Assembly (NCBI GenBank): GCA_017992055.1
Contig: JAGOPK010000014.1
Coordinates: 98,800 to 139,693, forward strand
DNA: 40,894 nucleotides
Source: Burkholderiaceae bacterium
GTDB lineage: Bacteria; Pseudomonadota; Gammaproteobacteria; Burkholderiales; Burkholderiaceae_C
Reading direction: 5' to 3'
The translations under genes were made by a program, and so were the position numbers. Positions 7,885-17,109 of the stretch are shown here, one piece after another (within the stretch, counting starts at the first letter, position 1; every line of letters starts with the position of its first letter). Below the pieces are notes generated by a model that made no database searches, was not told the DNA's origin, and saw nothing but the letters and a program-made list of their open reading frames with translations.

Positions 7885-9426
7885 ATGCGCAACAACGGCC
7901 CCGTGACCCAGCATGAGTACCCGCTTGCCGCGGGCTGCACGCTGGTGTCCTGCACCGACCTGAAGAGCCGCATCAGCTACTGCAATCCGGCTTTCATCGA
8001 GGTCAGCGGATTCACACGGGAAGAGTTGATCGGCCAGCCGCACAACATGATCCGCCACCCGGACATGCCGCAGGAGGCCTTCCGCGACATGTGGGACTCG
8101 CTGCAGGCCGGCGAGCCCTGGACCGCGCTGGTGAAAAACCGGCGCAAGAACGGCGACCACTACTGGGTGCGCGCCAATGTCACGCCGGTGCTGGAGGGCG
8201 GGTCCGTGACCGGCTACATGTCGGTGCGCACCGTGCCCGGCCGCGACGAAATCGAGTCCACCGAACGCCTGTATGCCCGCATGCGCAGCGCCGAGGGTGC
8301 GGCCCTGCGCCTGCACCGCGGCACGCTGACGGTGGCCGGCTGGCGCGGCCGGCTGCAAAGCCTCGGCCGGCCCAGCCTGGGCACCAAGCTGGCGCTGGTG
8401 GCCCTGGCCGGCACCGTGGGCGCGGCCGGCGCGGCCGAGGCCCTGGTGTCGGTGGGCACCACGGCCTCGATGATCGTCGCCACGGCCATCGGCGCCGCCG
8501 TGGCCTGGCTGCTGCGCGGCATGGCGCTGGCGCCGCTGCGCGATGCCATCACCGTGGCCCGGCGCATGTCGGCCGGCGACTTGTCGCAGGTGATGAGCAG
8601 CCGCCGCCAGGACGAGGTGGGCCAGCTGGCGCGGGCGCTGACCCAGCTCAACGTCAACCTGCAGGGCATCGTTGGCGATGTGCGGCGCGAGGTCGAGGGC
8701 ATCACCCTGGCCTCGGGCGAGATTGCCAAGGGCAACCACGACCTGGGCACACGCACCGAGTCGCAGGCCAGCAATCTGCAGCAGACAGCGGCCTCGCTGG
8801 AGCAGATCACCGGCACCATCCGCCAGACCGCCGAAACCGCCCATGCTGCGGCCACGCTGGCCGGTGAGGCCACCCATGCCGCCACGCAGAGCGGCGAGGC
8901 GGCGCTGGACATGGCCGGGCGCATGGGCGAGATCCGCCACAGCTCGCAGCGCATCGGCGAGATCATCGGCACCATCGACGGCATCTCGTTCCAGACCAAC
9001 ATCCTGGCGCTGAATGCGGCGGTGGAAGCCGCCCGCGCCGGCGAGGCCGGCCGCGGCTTCGCGGTGGTCGCCGCCGAAGTGCGCGCCCTGGCCCAGCGCA
9101 CCAGCACCGCGGCACGCGAGATCAAGCTGCTGATCGAGGAAGCCGGTGCCAAGGTCGAGGCCGGCACGCGCCTGGCCGATTCCACCGGCGAATCCACCCG
9201 CCGCACCCAGCAGGCGGTGGAACGGGTGCGCTCGCTGATCACCGAGATCAGCAATGCCAGCAGCGAGCAGAGCAAGGGCGTGGGCCAGGTCAACGGCGCG
9301 ATGAGCGAGCTGGACCATCTGACGCAGCAGAACGCGGCCATGGTCGAGGAGCTGTCAGCCGCCGCCTCGTCGCTGAACAGCCAGGCCGATGTGGTGGCCC
9401 AGGCGGTGCGGATCTTCCGCGGCTGA
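7885..9426 (+). CDS. Aer-like PAS methyl-accepting chemotaxis protein
   Basis: A 513-residue energy or redox-taxis receptor. Residues of about 15-125 are a PAS domain close to that of Aer ([22 protein letters not shown] then [11 protein letters not shown]), which in Aer binds FAD. Two hydrophobic segments (about 167-187 and 193-213) form a hairpin with almost no periplasmic loop, so sensing is cytoplasmic. A HAMP-like region follows (about 214-270), then a long coiled coil with the MCP hairpin tip ([22 protein letters not shown]). The start at 7885 is supported by GAGG seven bases upstream and by the [10 protein letters not shown] sequence typical of Aer homologues; an earlier in-frame start lacks this. 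It signals to CheA/CheW, which are not in the window. Confidence 0.92.
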   Translation: MRNNGPVTQHEYPLAAGCTLVSCTDLKSRISYCNPAFIEVSGFTREELIGQPHNMIRHPDMPQEAFRDMWDSLQAGEPWTALVKNRRKNGDHYWVRANVTPVLEGGSVTGYMSVRTVPGRDEIESTERLYARMRSAEGAALRLHRGTLTVAGWRGRLQSLGRPSLGTKLALVALAGTVGAAGAAEALVSVGTTASMIVATAIGAAVAWLLRGMALAPLRDAITVARRMSAGDLSQVMSSRRQDEVGQLARALTQLNVNLQGIVGDVRREVEGITLASGEIAKGNHDLGTRTESQASNLQQTAASLEQITGTIRQTAETAHAAATLAGEATHAATQSGEAALDMAGRMGEIRHSSQRIGEIIGTIDGISFQTNILALNAAVEAARAGEAGRGFAVVAAEVRALAQRTSTAAREIKLLIEEAGAKVEAGTRLADSTGESTRRTQQAVERVRSLITEISNASSEQSKGVGQVNGAMSELDHLTQQNAAMVEELSAAASSLNSQADVVAQAVRIFRG

Positions 9427-9453
9427 ACCGGGGCACCCGGCGCTGGCCGGGCC

Positions 9454-10995
9454 TCAGCCCGTCAGCCTGAAGGTGAAGCAGGCGCCGCGGCCCGGCGCGG
9501 CCTCGGCGACGATGCGGCCGCCGTGCCGGTCGACGATGCGCGCGACGATGGCCAGGCCGACGCCCGTGCCTTCAAATTCATCGGCCCGGTGCAGGCGCTG
9601 GAACACGCCGAACAGCTTGCCGGCATGGCGCATGTCGAAGCCGGCGCCGTTGTCGCGCACAAAATAGGCCGGCGCGCCATCGAGCTGGGTGGCGCCGATC
9701 TCGATGCGCGCTGCGCTCTGGCGGCGCGTGTACTTGACGGCATTGCTCAGCAGGTTGGCAAACACCTGGCGCAGCAGGTTGGCGTCGGCCTCGCAGGGCG
9801 GCAGCTCGCCGACGGCGATGGCGATGCCGCGCCGCTCGATCTCGTCGCGCAGCTCGTCCAGGCAGTTGCGCACCAGCGGCGCCGGGCGCACCGGCGCACG
9901 CTGCAGCGGCTCGCGCGCAGTGCGGGCAAAGCCCAGCAGGTCGATGATCAGCCGGTCCATGCGCCGGGCGCTGTCGCGCAGCATGTTCAGCAGGCGCTGG
10001 CCGTCGTCGTCCAGCGCCGCCAGATGGTCGCGCAGCAGCATCGCCGACAGGCCGTCGATGGCGCGCAGCGGCGCGCGCAGATCGTGCGACACCGAATACG
10101 AAAACGCCTCCAGCTCGCGGTTGGCGGCCTCCAGCGCCTTGGTGCGCCGGGCCACGCGCGCTTCCAGCTCGGCATTCAGCCGGCGCAGCGCCTCATGCTC
10201 GCGCGCCGCCTGCACCCGGTGCCAGGCATTCTCCAGCGCCAGCGGCAGGGCCTGCAGCCAGTGCGCATGCTTGACCAGATAGTCGGTGGCGCCCAGGCGC
10301 AGGGCCTCGGCGGCCACGTCCTCGCTGCCCTGGCCGGTGACGATGACCACCGGCAGATCGAGGCCGCGCATCTCGCGCAGCTCCTTCAGCAGGTCCAGGC
10401 CGCTGTCGCCGACCAGGCGGTAGTCGCACAGCACCAGGTCGATGTCGCCGCGCTCGCCGCCGTGCCGCGGCAGCCGCGCCAGCGCCTCGGCGGCGTCGCG
10501 CGCCACCGCCAGGCGCAGATGCGGCGCATGGCGTTCGAGGTGGCGGCGGGTCAGGTCGATGTCCAGCGTCTGCCGCTCCACGTAGAGCACACGCAGCACC
10601 TGGGCGCGGCGCTGGCGGTCGGCCGAAGCCCGCTGGCAGGCCGCCTGCAGCGTGGGCACCAGGTGATCGGCCAGGTCGTCGCGCTTGGCCAGGTAGTCGT
10701 CGGCGCCGGCGCGCAGCGCGGCAATGGCCACCGACTCGTCGCCCTGGCGGGTCAGCGCCACCACCGCCAGCGGCAAGGCACGCTCGCGCACCTCCAGCAC
10801 CAGGTCCAGGCCATGGCCGTCGGGCAGGTGCAGGTCGGTCAGCAGCAGGTCGTAGCGCTCGGCATGCGCCAGCGCCGCGCGCGCTGCGGCCAGGCTGGCG
10901 ACCCCCTCGATCACATGCGCCGCGTCGGCCGCATGCAGCGCGGCCAGCACCTGCTGGGCATCGGCGGCGTTGTCGTCGACATAGAGGATGCGCAT
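9454..10995 (-). CDS. Histidine kinase with two N-terminal receiver domains
   Basis: A 513-residue cytoplasmic phosphotransfer protein ordered REC (1-125, acceptor D54 in LLLTDLHLPDG), REC (about 134-260, acceptor D191 in LVLCDYRLVGDSG), coiled coil, HisKA (H304 in SVSHDLRAPL) and a HATPase domain (about 400-513, with DNGAGFDM and GTGVGLAIV). It has no membrane segment or sensor domain, so its input is probably phosphoryl transfer onto the receivers. The start at MRILYVDDN is set by the beginning of REC1 and a GGGAG upstream. It follows the single-domain regulator gene by 34 nt on the same strand. The DHp sequence is of the phytochrome-like kinase type. Confidence 0.9.
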   Translation of the reverse strand: MRILYVDDNAADAQQVLAALHAADAAHVIEGVASLAAARAALAHAERYDLLLTDLHLPDGHGLDLVLEVRERALPLAVVALTRQGDESVAIAALRAGADDYLAKRDDLADHLVPTLQAACQRASADRQRRAQVLRVLYVERQTLDIDLTRRHLERHAPHLRLAVARDAAEALARLPRHGGERGDIDLVLCDYRLVGDSGLDLLKELREMRGLDLPVVIVTGQGSEDVAAEALRLGATDYLVKHAHWLQALPLALENAWHRVQAAREHEALRRLNAELEARVARRTKALEAANRELEAFSYSVSHDLRAPLRAIDGLSAMLLRDHLAALDDDGQRLLNMLRDSARRMDRLIIDLLGFARTAREPLQRAPVRPAPLVRNCLDELRDEIERRGIAIAVGELPPCEADANLLRQVFANLLSNAVKYTRRQSAARIEIGATQLDGAPAYFVRDNGAGFDMRHAGKLFGVFQRLHRADEFEGTGVGLAIVARIVDRHGGRIVAEAAPGRGACFTFRLTG

Positions 10996-11029
10996 GGCCC
11001 GTCGGCTCCCGCCCTGCCCCGCCGTCGGT

Positions 11030-11458
11030 CTAGACCGGCGGGTGGTTGACCAGGGTCCAGTAGACGTCCAACTGCTCGGTGACGTCCATGAACTTCTCGA
11101 ACTCGACCGGCTTGACGATGTAGGAGTTGGCGCCGATCTGGTAGGCCGCATGCACGTCGGCATGCTCGGCCGAGGTGGTGAGCACGACCACCGGAATGGC
11201 GCGCAGCGTGGCATGGCCCTTGATGGCGCGCAGCACGTCCAGCCCGTCCACCCGCGGCAGCTTCAGGTCCAGCAGCACCACCACCGGCGTGGGCTCGCCA
11301 GCCTCCCAGCGCGGAATCCACTCCAGCGCCTCCTCGCCGTCGCGCGCCACCAGCACGGGGTTGGAGACCTTGCGGCGCTGGAAGGCGCGCAGCGTCAGGT
11401 CCACATCCATCGGGTTGTCCTCGACCAGCAGGATGGGCTTGTCTCGGCTCAGGCTCAT
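11030..11458 (-). CDS. Single-domain response regulator, Rcp1-like
   Basis: A 142-residue stand-alone receiver, with acidic pocket E13/D14 (LLVEDNPMD), acceptor D64 (VLLDLKLPRVDG), the conserved T of VLTTSA and K of YIVKPV. The extra residues around EWIPRWEAGEPTP are characteristic of Rcp1-type regulators that pair with phytochrome-like kinases. Its ATG overlaps the stop of the preceding kinase by four bases (ATGA), so the pair is translationally coupled. It would shuttle phosphate between that kinase and the downstream REC-REC kinase; this route is inferred from gene order. Confidence 0.93.
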   Translation of the reverse strand: MSLSRDKPILLVEDNPMDVDLTLRAFQRRKVSNPVLVARDGEEALEWIPRWEAGEPTPVVVLLDLKLPRVDGLDVLRAIKGHATLRAIPVVVLTTSAEHADVHAAYQIGANSYIVKPVEFEKFMDVTEQLDVYWTLVNHPPV

Positions 11459-13764
11459 GCTTGCACTCCGGGCAGGTCGATGAAGAAGCTGGCGCCCTCG
11501 CCGGGCCGGCTGTCGGCCCGCACGCGGCCGCCCATGCGTTCCAGCGCCCGGCGCACGATGGCCAGGCCGATGCCGGTGCCGGGATAGTCCTCGGCGCGGT
11601 GCAGGCGCTGGAAGATCTCGAAGATGCGGTCGTGGAACTTCATGTCGAAGCCCAGGCCATTGTCACGCACCCACAGGCGCACGCCGCCGCCGTCCAGGGC
11701 CTCGCCCCCCAGCTCGATGTCGGGCGCCACGCCGGGGCGGGCGAACTTCAGCGCGTTGTCCACCAGGTTGCGCAGGGCCATCGCCAGGCCCTGGGCATCG
11801 GCGCGGGCGCGCAGGCCCTCGGGCACCTGGCAGCGCAGGCGCGCACCCCGCTGGCGGGCGCTGTCCTCGACCTCGTCGCAGATCTGGCGCGCCAGCGGTG
11901 CCAGCGCCAGCGGTGCCAGCAGCACGCTGTGCCGCTCCAGCCTGGAGTAGGCCAGCAGGTCGTCGATCAGCTGGCCCATCTGCTGGGTGGCGCCGCGGAT
12001 GTGGCCCAGGAACTGCCGGCCCTCGGCATCCAGCCGGCCGGCATGGTCGCGCAGCAGCAAACGGCTGTAGCCGTCGATGCCGCGCAGCGGCGCCTTCAGG
12101 TCGTGCGAGACCGAGTAGGTGAAGGTCTCCAGCTCGCGGTTGACGCGCTGCACCCGGGCCAGGGTCTGGTCCAGCTCGGCGTTCAGGCGGTCCAGCTCGG
12201 TGATGTCGACGAAGCAGACCACCGACACGCCGTCGCTGGCCTCGTCCAGCGAGGGCAGCGACATGCTCAGCAGAAGCTGCAGCCGGCCGCTGCCGTCCTG
12301 CGCCGGCTGGCTGCGCTTGCAGCTGTAGCGCCGCTGGCCATGCCACAGCGCCTCCAGCTCGCCGATGAACTCGGCCAGGTCCTCGGGCGTGCTGAACACC
12401 GCCTCCAGACCGCTGAGCTGCTGCTCGGGAATGTGCGCGCGCAGCAGCTGGCGCGACTGCGGGTTCATGCGCAGCACCCGCACCGCGCGCAGGCACTGGC
12501 GCACGAACTCGGGATGGCTGGCAAACCAGCCCGGGCCGTCCTCCACGCCCTGGGCCCGCAGGCCGTTGAGCAGGCGCCGCACCTCGGACCAGTCCTCCTC
12601 GTTGGCGGCCACCGGCATGGTCTCGAAGATGGCGCGGTAGCGGGCCTCGCTGGTCTCGGCGCGGCCGGCCAGCTCGGCATTCAGCCGGCGCACCTCGGCC
12701 TCGGCCTGGTGGCGCTCGCTGATGTCCAGGCAGGAGCCGACCAGGGTCGCGGGCTCGTCGGCGGCCGCGCCCTCGGCCGGCGGCAGCAGGCGCATCTCGT
12801 CACGCAGCCAGCGCCAGCGGCCGTCGGCATGGCGGATGCGGTACTCCATGACCTCGTGGCCGCTGTCGCCCAGCCGGGCCATCACCGCGTCGACCATGGC
12901 GCCATCGTCGGCATGCACCAGGGTGCGCCAGAACTCGGCCTGCTCGACGAAGGCGCGCGCCGGATGGCCCAGCATCTGCTCGACGTTCTCGGAGTAGAAG
13001 GTGCAGGCGTTGTCGCCGCCATAGCGCGCGCAGTAGATCACCGCCGGCGTGCCGTTGAGCAGCAGGGCCAGGCGCTGCTCGCTGGCGCGCAGCGCATCCT
13101 CCAGCCGGCGCCGCACCGTGACATCGCGGCTGATCACCAGCGCGCTGCTGACCTGCTGCGCGGCGTCGAACTCGGGCACGACCAGCGACTCCCAGGTCAG
13201 CACGCCCTCGGGACCGGCAAAGTCGAACTGCAGGCGCTGGGCCTGGCCCGTGGCGAAGACCTGCTCCAGCAGCGCCACCCATTGCGCCACCTGCTCGGCC
13301 GGCATGCCCAGCTCGGCATTGCTGCGGCCGATGAAGTCTTCCGGCGCCAGGCCGGTGGCGCGGCGCACCGCCGCATTGACATAGGTGTGGCGGTGCTGGC
13401 GGTCGAAGCGCACCACCACGTCGGGCAGGTTGTCGGCCAGCCGGCGCAGCTGGCCCAGGCGCAGCGCCAGCTGGGCATTGAGGTCCTGGGCGGCCGCGGC
13501 GGCCTGCCAGGCGCGCTGCAGGCGCAGCAGGCCCCAGGCGCCCAGCCCCAGCAGGCCCAGGGCCATGCCCAGGCGCAGCGCCGGCGGCACAAGCGGCGAC
13601 GGCATGGCCAGCGCCAGCAGGGCCAGGGCGCCGGCCAGACCCGCCGCCAGCAGCGCGGCGCGGGACGGCGGCAGCGGAGGTGACGGCAGCGGTGGCGACG
13701 ACAGCGGCGGGGATGCCGCGGCCTGACCGTCGCTCGGTCCGCTCGACAGCGCATGCTGCTTCAC
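11455..13764 (-). CDS. Membrane-anchored multi-PAS sensor histidine kinase
   Basis: A 769-residue kinase. A Pro/Ser-rich start (residues 18-34) is followed by two membrane helices (about 36-54 and 62-82) with a very short loop. Three PAS-type modules follow: about 105-220 (NLPDVVVRFDRQHRHTYVN), 225-350 (second PAS with a PAC segment, RWRWLRDEMRL) and 375-525 (SLDEASDGVSVVCFVDIT). HisKA has H554 in SVSHDLKAPLRG, and HATPase ends with GTGIGLAIVRRALE. The start is GTG at 13762-13764; no better in-frame ATG precedes the membrane helices. It heads the unit of kinase, receiver and REC-REC kinase. The ligand is unknown. Confidence 0.9.
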   Translation of the reverse strand: MKQHALSSGPSDGQAAASPPLSSPPLPSPPLPPSRAALLAAGLAGALALLALAMPSPLVPPALRLGMALGLLGLGAWGLLRLQRAWQAAAAAQDLNAQLALRLGQLRRLADNLPDVVVRFDRQHRHTYVNAAVRRATGLAPEDFIGRSNAELGMPAEQVAQWVALLEQVFATGQAQRLQFDFAGPEGVLTWESLVVPEFDAAQQVSSALVISRDVTVRRRLEDALRASEQRLALLLNGTPAVIYCARYGGDNACTFYSENVEQMLGHPARAFVEQAEFWRTLVHADDGAMVDAVMARLGDSGHEVMEYRIRHADGRWRWLRDEMRLLPPAEGAAADEPATLVGSCLDISERHQAEAEVRRLNAELAGRAETSEARYRAIFETMPVAANEEDWSEVRRLLNGLRAQGVEDGPGWFASHPEFVRQCLRAVRVLRMNPQSRQLLRAHIPEQQLSGLEAVFSTPEDLAEFIGELEALWHGQRRYSCKRSQPAQDGSGRLQLLLSMSLPSLDEASDGVSVVCFVDITELDRLNAELDQTLARVQRVNRELETFTYSVSHDLKAPLRGIDGYSRLLLRDHAGRLDAEGRQFLGHIRGATQQMGQLIDDLLAYSRLERHSVLLAPLALAPLARQICDEVEDSARQRGARLRCQVPEGLRARADAQGLAMALRNLVDNALKFARPGVAPDIELGGEALDGGGVRLWVRDNGLGFDMKFHDRIFEIFQRLHRAEDYPGTGIGLAIVRRALERMGGRVRADSRPGEGASFFIDLPGVQA

Positions 13765-13850
13765 CGGTGCTGTGCCCCCGCTGGCTTGTTATGTAGTGCA
13801 TGCTACGCGAACGGCCGCGAACCTCGTCGCCAGGCCGAGCTGGAGGTCCG

Positions 13851-14882
13851 ATGACGCTGCCCCTGCCCCCGCGCTTTCGCCCATCCGCACCGGCCCGGAG
13901 CGCCGGCCTGGGTCTGCTGCTGTGCGGCGCGATGCTGCTGACCGTGCTGACCCCGCAGGCCCAGGCCCAGACCGCAGCGCCGGCCTTTCCCAGCAAGCCG
14001 GTGAAGATCCTGATCGGCTTTCCCGCCGGCGGGCCGCTGGACGCCCATGCGCGCCTGCTGGCCGAGCGGCTGTCGGCCCAGCTGGGCCAGCCGGTGGTGA
14101 TCGACTACAAGGCCGGCGCCGGCGGCAGCGTCGGCGCCGAGGCGGTGGCCAAGAGCGAGGCCGACGGCCACACCCTGCTGATGGCCAATACCGGCACCCT
14201 GGTCATCAACCCGGCCATCTACAGCAAGCTGCCCTACCAGACGCTGCGCGACTTCCAGCCCATCGCGCGCACCGCCCAGCAGCCGCTGGCCCTGGTGGTG
14301 CATCCGGCGGTTCCGGCGCGCAATGTGGCCGAGCTGGTGGCGCTGGCCAAGTCGCGACCGGGGCAGCTGAACTATGGCTCGGCCGGCAACGGCGGCATCA
14401 GCCACCTGGTGCCCGAGATGTTCAAGCAGGCCACCGGCACCTTCATCGTGCACATCCCCTACCGCGGCAGCGCGCCAGCCTTCACCGACCTGATGGCCGG
14501 CCAGGTGCAGCTGATGGCCGAATCCATCCCGCAGGCCGCGCAGTATGTGCGCGCCGGCAAGCTGCGTGCGCTGGCCGTGACCAGCCGCGAGCGCAACCCG
14601 GCCCTGCCCGACACGCCCACGCTGATCGAGGCCGGCGTCAAGGGCTTCGAGGTGGTCGGCTTCTACGGCGTGCTGGCGCCGGCCGCCACGCCGCGGCCGG
14701 CGGTGGAAAGGCTGTCGGCGGCCTTCAAGGCGGTGCTGGAGTCGCCCGAGATCCGCAACCGCATGGTGCAGCAGGGCGCCGACCCGGCCTTTCTGGATGC
14801 CGATGCCTTTGCCCGCTTCCTGGCCGCCGAGATGCCACGCTGGGCCAAGGCGGTGCAGGATTCGGGCGCCAAGCTGGATTGA
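13851..14882 (+). CDS. Bug/TctC-family solute-binding protein
   Basis: A 343-residue periplasmic receptor of the tripartite tricarboxylate transporter (Bug) family, which is greatly expanded in Burkholderiales and binds small carboxylates or related compounds. A signal peptide covers about residues 1-40, ending TPQAQAQ. The family signature is the FPSKPVKILIGFPAGG segment, then GAGGSVGAEAVAKSEADGHTLL and VHIPYRGSAPAFTDL. The ATG at 13851 has GGAGG five bases upstream; a longer frame from 13800 lacks that. No TctA/TctB membrane partners are nearby, as is usual for orphan Bug proteins. alkB follows by 24 nt. The ligand cannot be read from sequence. Confidence 0.92.
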   Translation: MTLPLPPRFRPSAPARSAGLGLLLCGAMLLTVLTPQAQAQTAAPAFPSKPVKILIGFPAGGPLDAHARLLAERLSAQLGQPVVIDYKAGAGGSVGAEAVAKSEADGHTLLMANTGTLVINPAIYSKLPYQTLRDFQPIARTAQQPLALVVHPAVPARNVAELVALAKSRPGQLNYGSAGNGGISHLVPEMFKQATGTFIVHIPYRGSAPAFTDLMAGQVQLMAESIPQAAQYVRAGKLRALAVTSRERNPALPDTPTLIEAGVKGFEVVGFYGVLAPAATPRPAVERLSAAFKAVLESPEIRNRMVQQGADPAFLDADAFARFLAAEMPRWAKAVQDSGAKLD

Positions 14883-14906
14883 CCCGCCAACCCCTGGGAG
14901 CATGGC

Positions 14907-16142
14907 ATGAGCCTCCTGCACGCCACCTACACCGCCACCCTGGCCGATGGCACGGCCGTGAGCTGGCGCGACCGCAAGCGCGCCTGGTGGGCGCTGAGCG
15001 TGGTCTGGCCGCTGATCCCCTTTGTCGGCGTGGCCGCCCATGCGGCCAGCGGCCAGCCGCTGTGGCTGGGCCTGCCGCTGCTCATCAGCTACGGCCTGAT
15101 GCCGCTGCTGGACGCGCTGATCGGCGAGGACCACAACAACCCGCCCGAGGCGGTGGTGCCCCAGCTGGACGCCGACCGCTGGTACCGCTGGCTGACCTGG
15201 GCCACGGTGCCGCTGCACTACGTCACGCTGATCGGCCTGGCCGCCTGGGTCGGCACCCAGGAGCTGCCGTGGTGGGCGGTGGCGATGCTGGCCTACATCG
15301 CCGGCAGCGCCTCGGGCCTGGGGCTGAACACCGCCCACGAGCTGGGCCACAAGCACAACCGGCTGGAGCAGTGGCTGGCGCGGCTGGCGCTGGCGGTGCC
15401 GGCCTATGGCCACTTCACGGTCGAGCATGGCCGCGGCCACCACCGCTGGGTGGCCACGCCGCAAGACCATGCCAGCGCGCGCATGGGCGAAAGCATCTAC
15501 CGCTTTGCGCTGCGCGAGCTGCCCGGCGGTGTGCGCCGCGCCTGGGCGCTGGAGCGCGAGCGCCTGCGCGAGCAGGGCCGCAGCGCCTTCAGCCCGCACA
15601 ACAGCATGCTGCAGTCCTATGCCATCACGGCGGTGCTGCAGCTGGGCCTGGTGGCGGCCTTCGGCTGGCTGATGCTGCCGTTTCTGGCCATCCACAATCT
15701 GGTGGCCTGGTGGCAGCTGACCTCGGCCAACTATGTGGAGCACTACGGCCTGCTGCGCCAGCGCGAAGCTGGCGAGGGCACGGGCTACGAATCGCCCAAG
15801 CCCCACCATTCGTGGAACACCAACCACCTGGTGACCAACCTGGTGCTGTTCCACCTGCAGCGCCATTCCGACCACCATGCCCATCCCTCGCGGCGTTACC
15901 AGAGCCTGCGCCACTTTGCCGACCTGCCGCAGCTGCCCAACGGCTATTTCGGCATGTTCGTGATGGCCTATGTGCCACGCTGGTGGTTTGCGGTGATGGA
16001 CGAGCGGCTGATGGCCCTGCCCCAGGTGGATGGTGATCTGGCGCGTGTCAATGTCGCGCCCCATGCCCGCGCGCGGCTGCAGGCGCGCTGGCCGGCGCCC
16101 ACCACGGCACCCAGCACGGCGCCGTTGCGCCTGGCCGCCTGA
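14907..16142 (+). CDS. alkB: AlkB-type alkane 1-monooxygenase
   Basis: A 411-residue integral-membrane diiron hydroxylase that oxidises medium-chain alkanes to 1-alkanols with rubredoxin as electron donor. The histidine boxes are present as NTAHELGHKHN, EHGRGHHRWVATPQD and LQRHSDHHAHPSRRYQSLRHF, together with the AlkB-specific NYVEHYGLLR. About six hydrophobic helices precede and separate these boxes. In the second box the usual EHVRGHH reads EHGRGHH. The ATG at 14907 follows TGGGAG; an ATG at 14902 is out of frame. No rubredoxin is fused or adjacent, so electrons must come from elsewhere. It sits between a Bug receptor and a sulfotransferase-like gene. Confidence 0.94.
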   Translation: MSLLHATYTATLADGTAVSWRDRKRAWWALSVVWPLIPFVGVAAHAASGQPLWLGLPLLISYGLMPLLDALIGEDHNNPPEAVVPQLDADRWYRWLTWATVPLHYVTLIGLAAWVGTQELPWWAVAMLAYIAGSASGLGLNTAHELGHKHNRLEQWLARLALAVPAYGHFTVEHGRGHHRWVATPQDHASARMGESIYRFALRELPGGVRRAWALERERLREQGRSAFSPHNSMLQSYAITAVLQLGLVAAFGWLMLPFLAIHNLVAWWQLTSANYVEHYGLLRQREAGEGTGYESPKPHHSWNTNHLVTNLVLFHLQRHSDHHAHPSRRYQSLRHFADLPQLPNGYFGMFVMAYVPRWWFAVMDERLMALPQVDGDLARVNVAPHARARLQARWPAPTTAPSTAPLRLAA

Positions 16143-16221
16143 CACACAGGCGGACACGCCGCGAAACCTTGCTTCACCTGCGGCAGGGTCGCAGTTCACC
16201 GACGGCGCCGATGCTGGCGCC

Positions 16222-17097
16222 ATGGCCACTCCCTCGTTTTTCCCGGCCCCGTCGGCGCCCAGCGCCACGGGCCGAGCCACGCAGCCCGCCGCCGGCAGCC
16301 GCCCTCCCCGGGCCGTGCTGGCCGATCTGGCCGATCTGGCGATGGGCGGGCACGACCTGCTGCTGCTGCTCAGCCACATGCGCAGCTACTCGTCGCTGCT
16401 GGCCCATCTGCTGGGCAGCAGCGAGCAGATCGCCGGCAGCGGCGAGCAGCACCTGCGCTACCGCCATGCCGGCGACCTGTGGCGGCTGCGCCGCCGCGTG
16501 CTGGCCGAGCGCTCCCGCGGCGCCAGTGCGGCACGGCCACGCTGGCTGCTGGACAAGCAGCTGCACGACGCCAGCCGCCCGGCCGACCGGCTGCTGCCGG
16601 CCGAGCGCAGCCGGGCGCTGATCTTTCTGCGCGCGCCGGCGCCCACGCTGGCCAGCATCCTGGCGCTGGCCCAGCGCCGCCAGCAACGCAACGGCTGCGC
16701 CGACGCCCTGGCCGACCCGCAGCGTGCCTGCGACTACTACGTGGCCCGGCTGCACCATCTGCGCCAGGACGCCGAGCGCCTGGGCCGGCGTGCGCTGGGT
16801 TTCGACGCCGAGCTGCTGCCGGCGCGGCCCGAAGCCTTGCTGCAGGGCATTGCCGGCTGGCTGGGCCTGGACCGGGTGCCCTCCACCCGGTACCAGGCCA
16901 CGGCGCGCACCGGCCAGGAGGGTTATGGCGACTGGGGCGACAACATCCATGCCGGCGTGGTGCTGGATGCCTCGCATGGCAGCGGCGCCGGCCGCGGCGG
17001 CCTGCTGCCGCCGGCGGTGCTGGCCGAGGCCGAGGCCGCCCACCGCCGCTGCCGCGAGGCGCTGAAGCGCCATTGCGCGACGCTGGGCATGGACTGA
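16222..17097 (+). CDS. Sulfotransferase-like protein
   Basis: A 291-residue protein resembling P-loop sulfotransferases that use PAPS. The likely 5'-phosphosulfate loop is SHMRSYSSLLAHLLGS (about residues 51-66), followed by the GSGEQHLRY segment. A 3'-phosphate-type region lies around ALIFLRAPAPTLASIL (about 132-147). The C-terminus ends with a helix that positions RCREALKRHC. The first 30 residues are Ala/Pro-rich. The start is uncertain: ATG 16222 lacks a clear ribosome site, and the frame is open back into alkB. It lies 79 nt after alkB and may share its transcript. The acceptor (lipid, polysaccharide or hydroxylated product) is unknown. Confidence 0.68.
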   Translation: MATPSFFPAPSAPSATGRATQPAAGSRPPRAVLADLADLAMGGHDLLLLLSHMRSYSSLLAHLLGSSEQIAGSGEQHLRYRHAGDLWRLRRRVLAERSRGASAARPRWLLDKQLHDASRPADRLLPAERSRALIFLRAPAPTLASILALAQRRQQRNGCADALADPQRACDYYVARLHHLRQDAERLGRRALGFDAELLPARPEALLQGIAGWLGLDRVPSTRYQATARTGQEGYGDWGDNIHAGVVLDASHGSGAGRGGLLPPAVLAEAEAAHRRCREALKRHCATLGMD

Positions 17098-17109
17098 TCA
17101 GCCCAACGG

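Noticed and set aside
13661-13740. Short GGCGAC/GGCAGC-type DNA repeats near the kinase start
   Set aside because: They encode the Pro/Ser-rich N-terminus of the PAS kinase and have no other sign of function.
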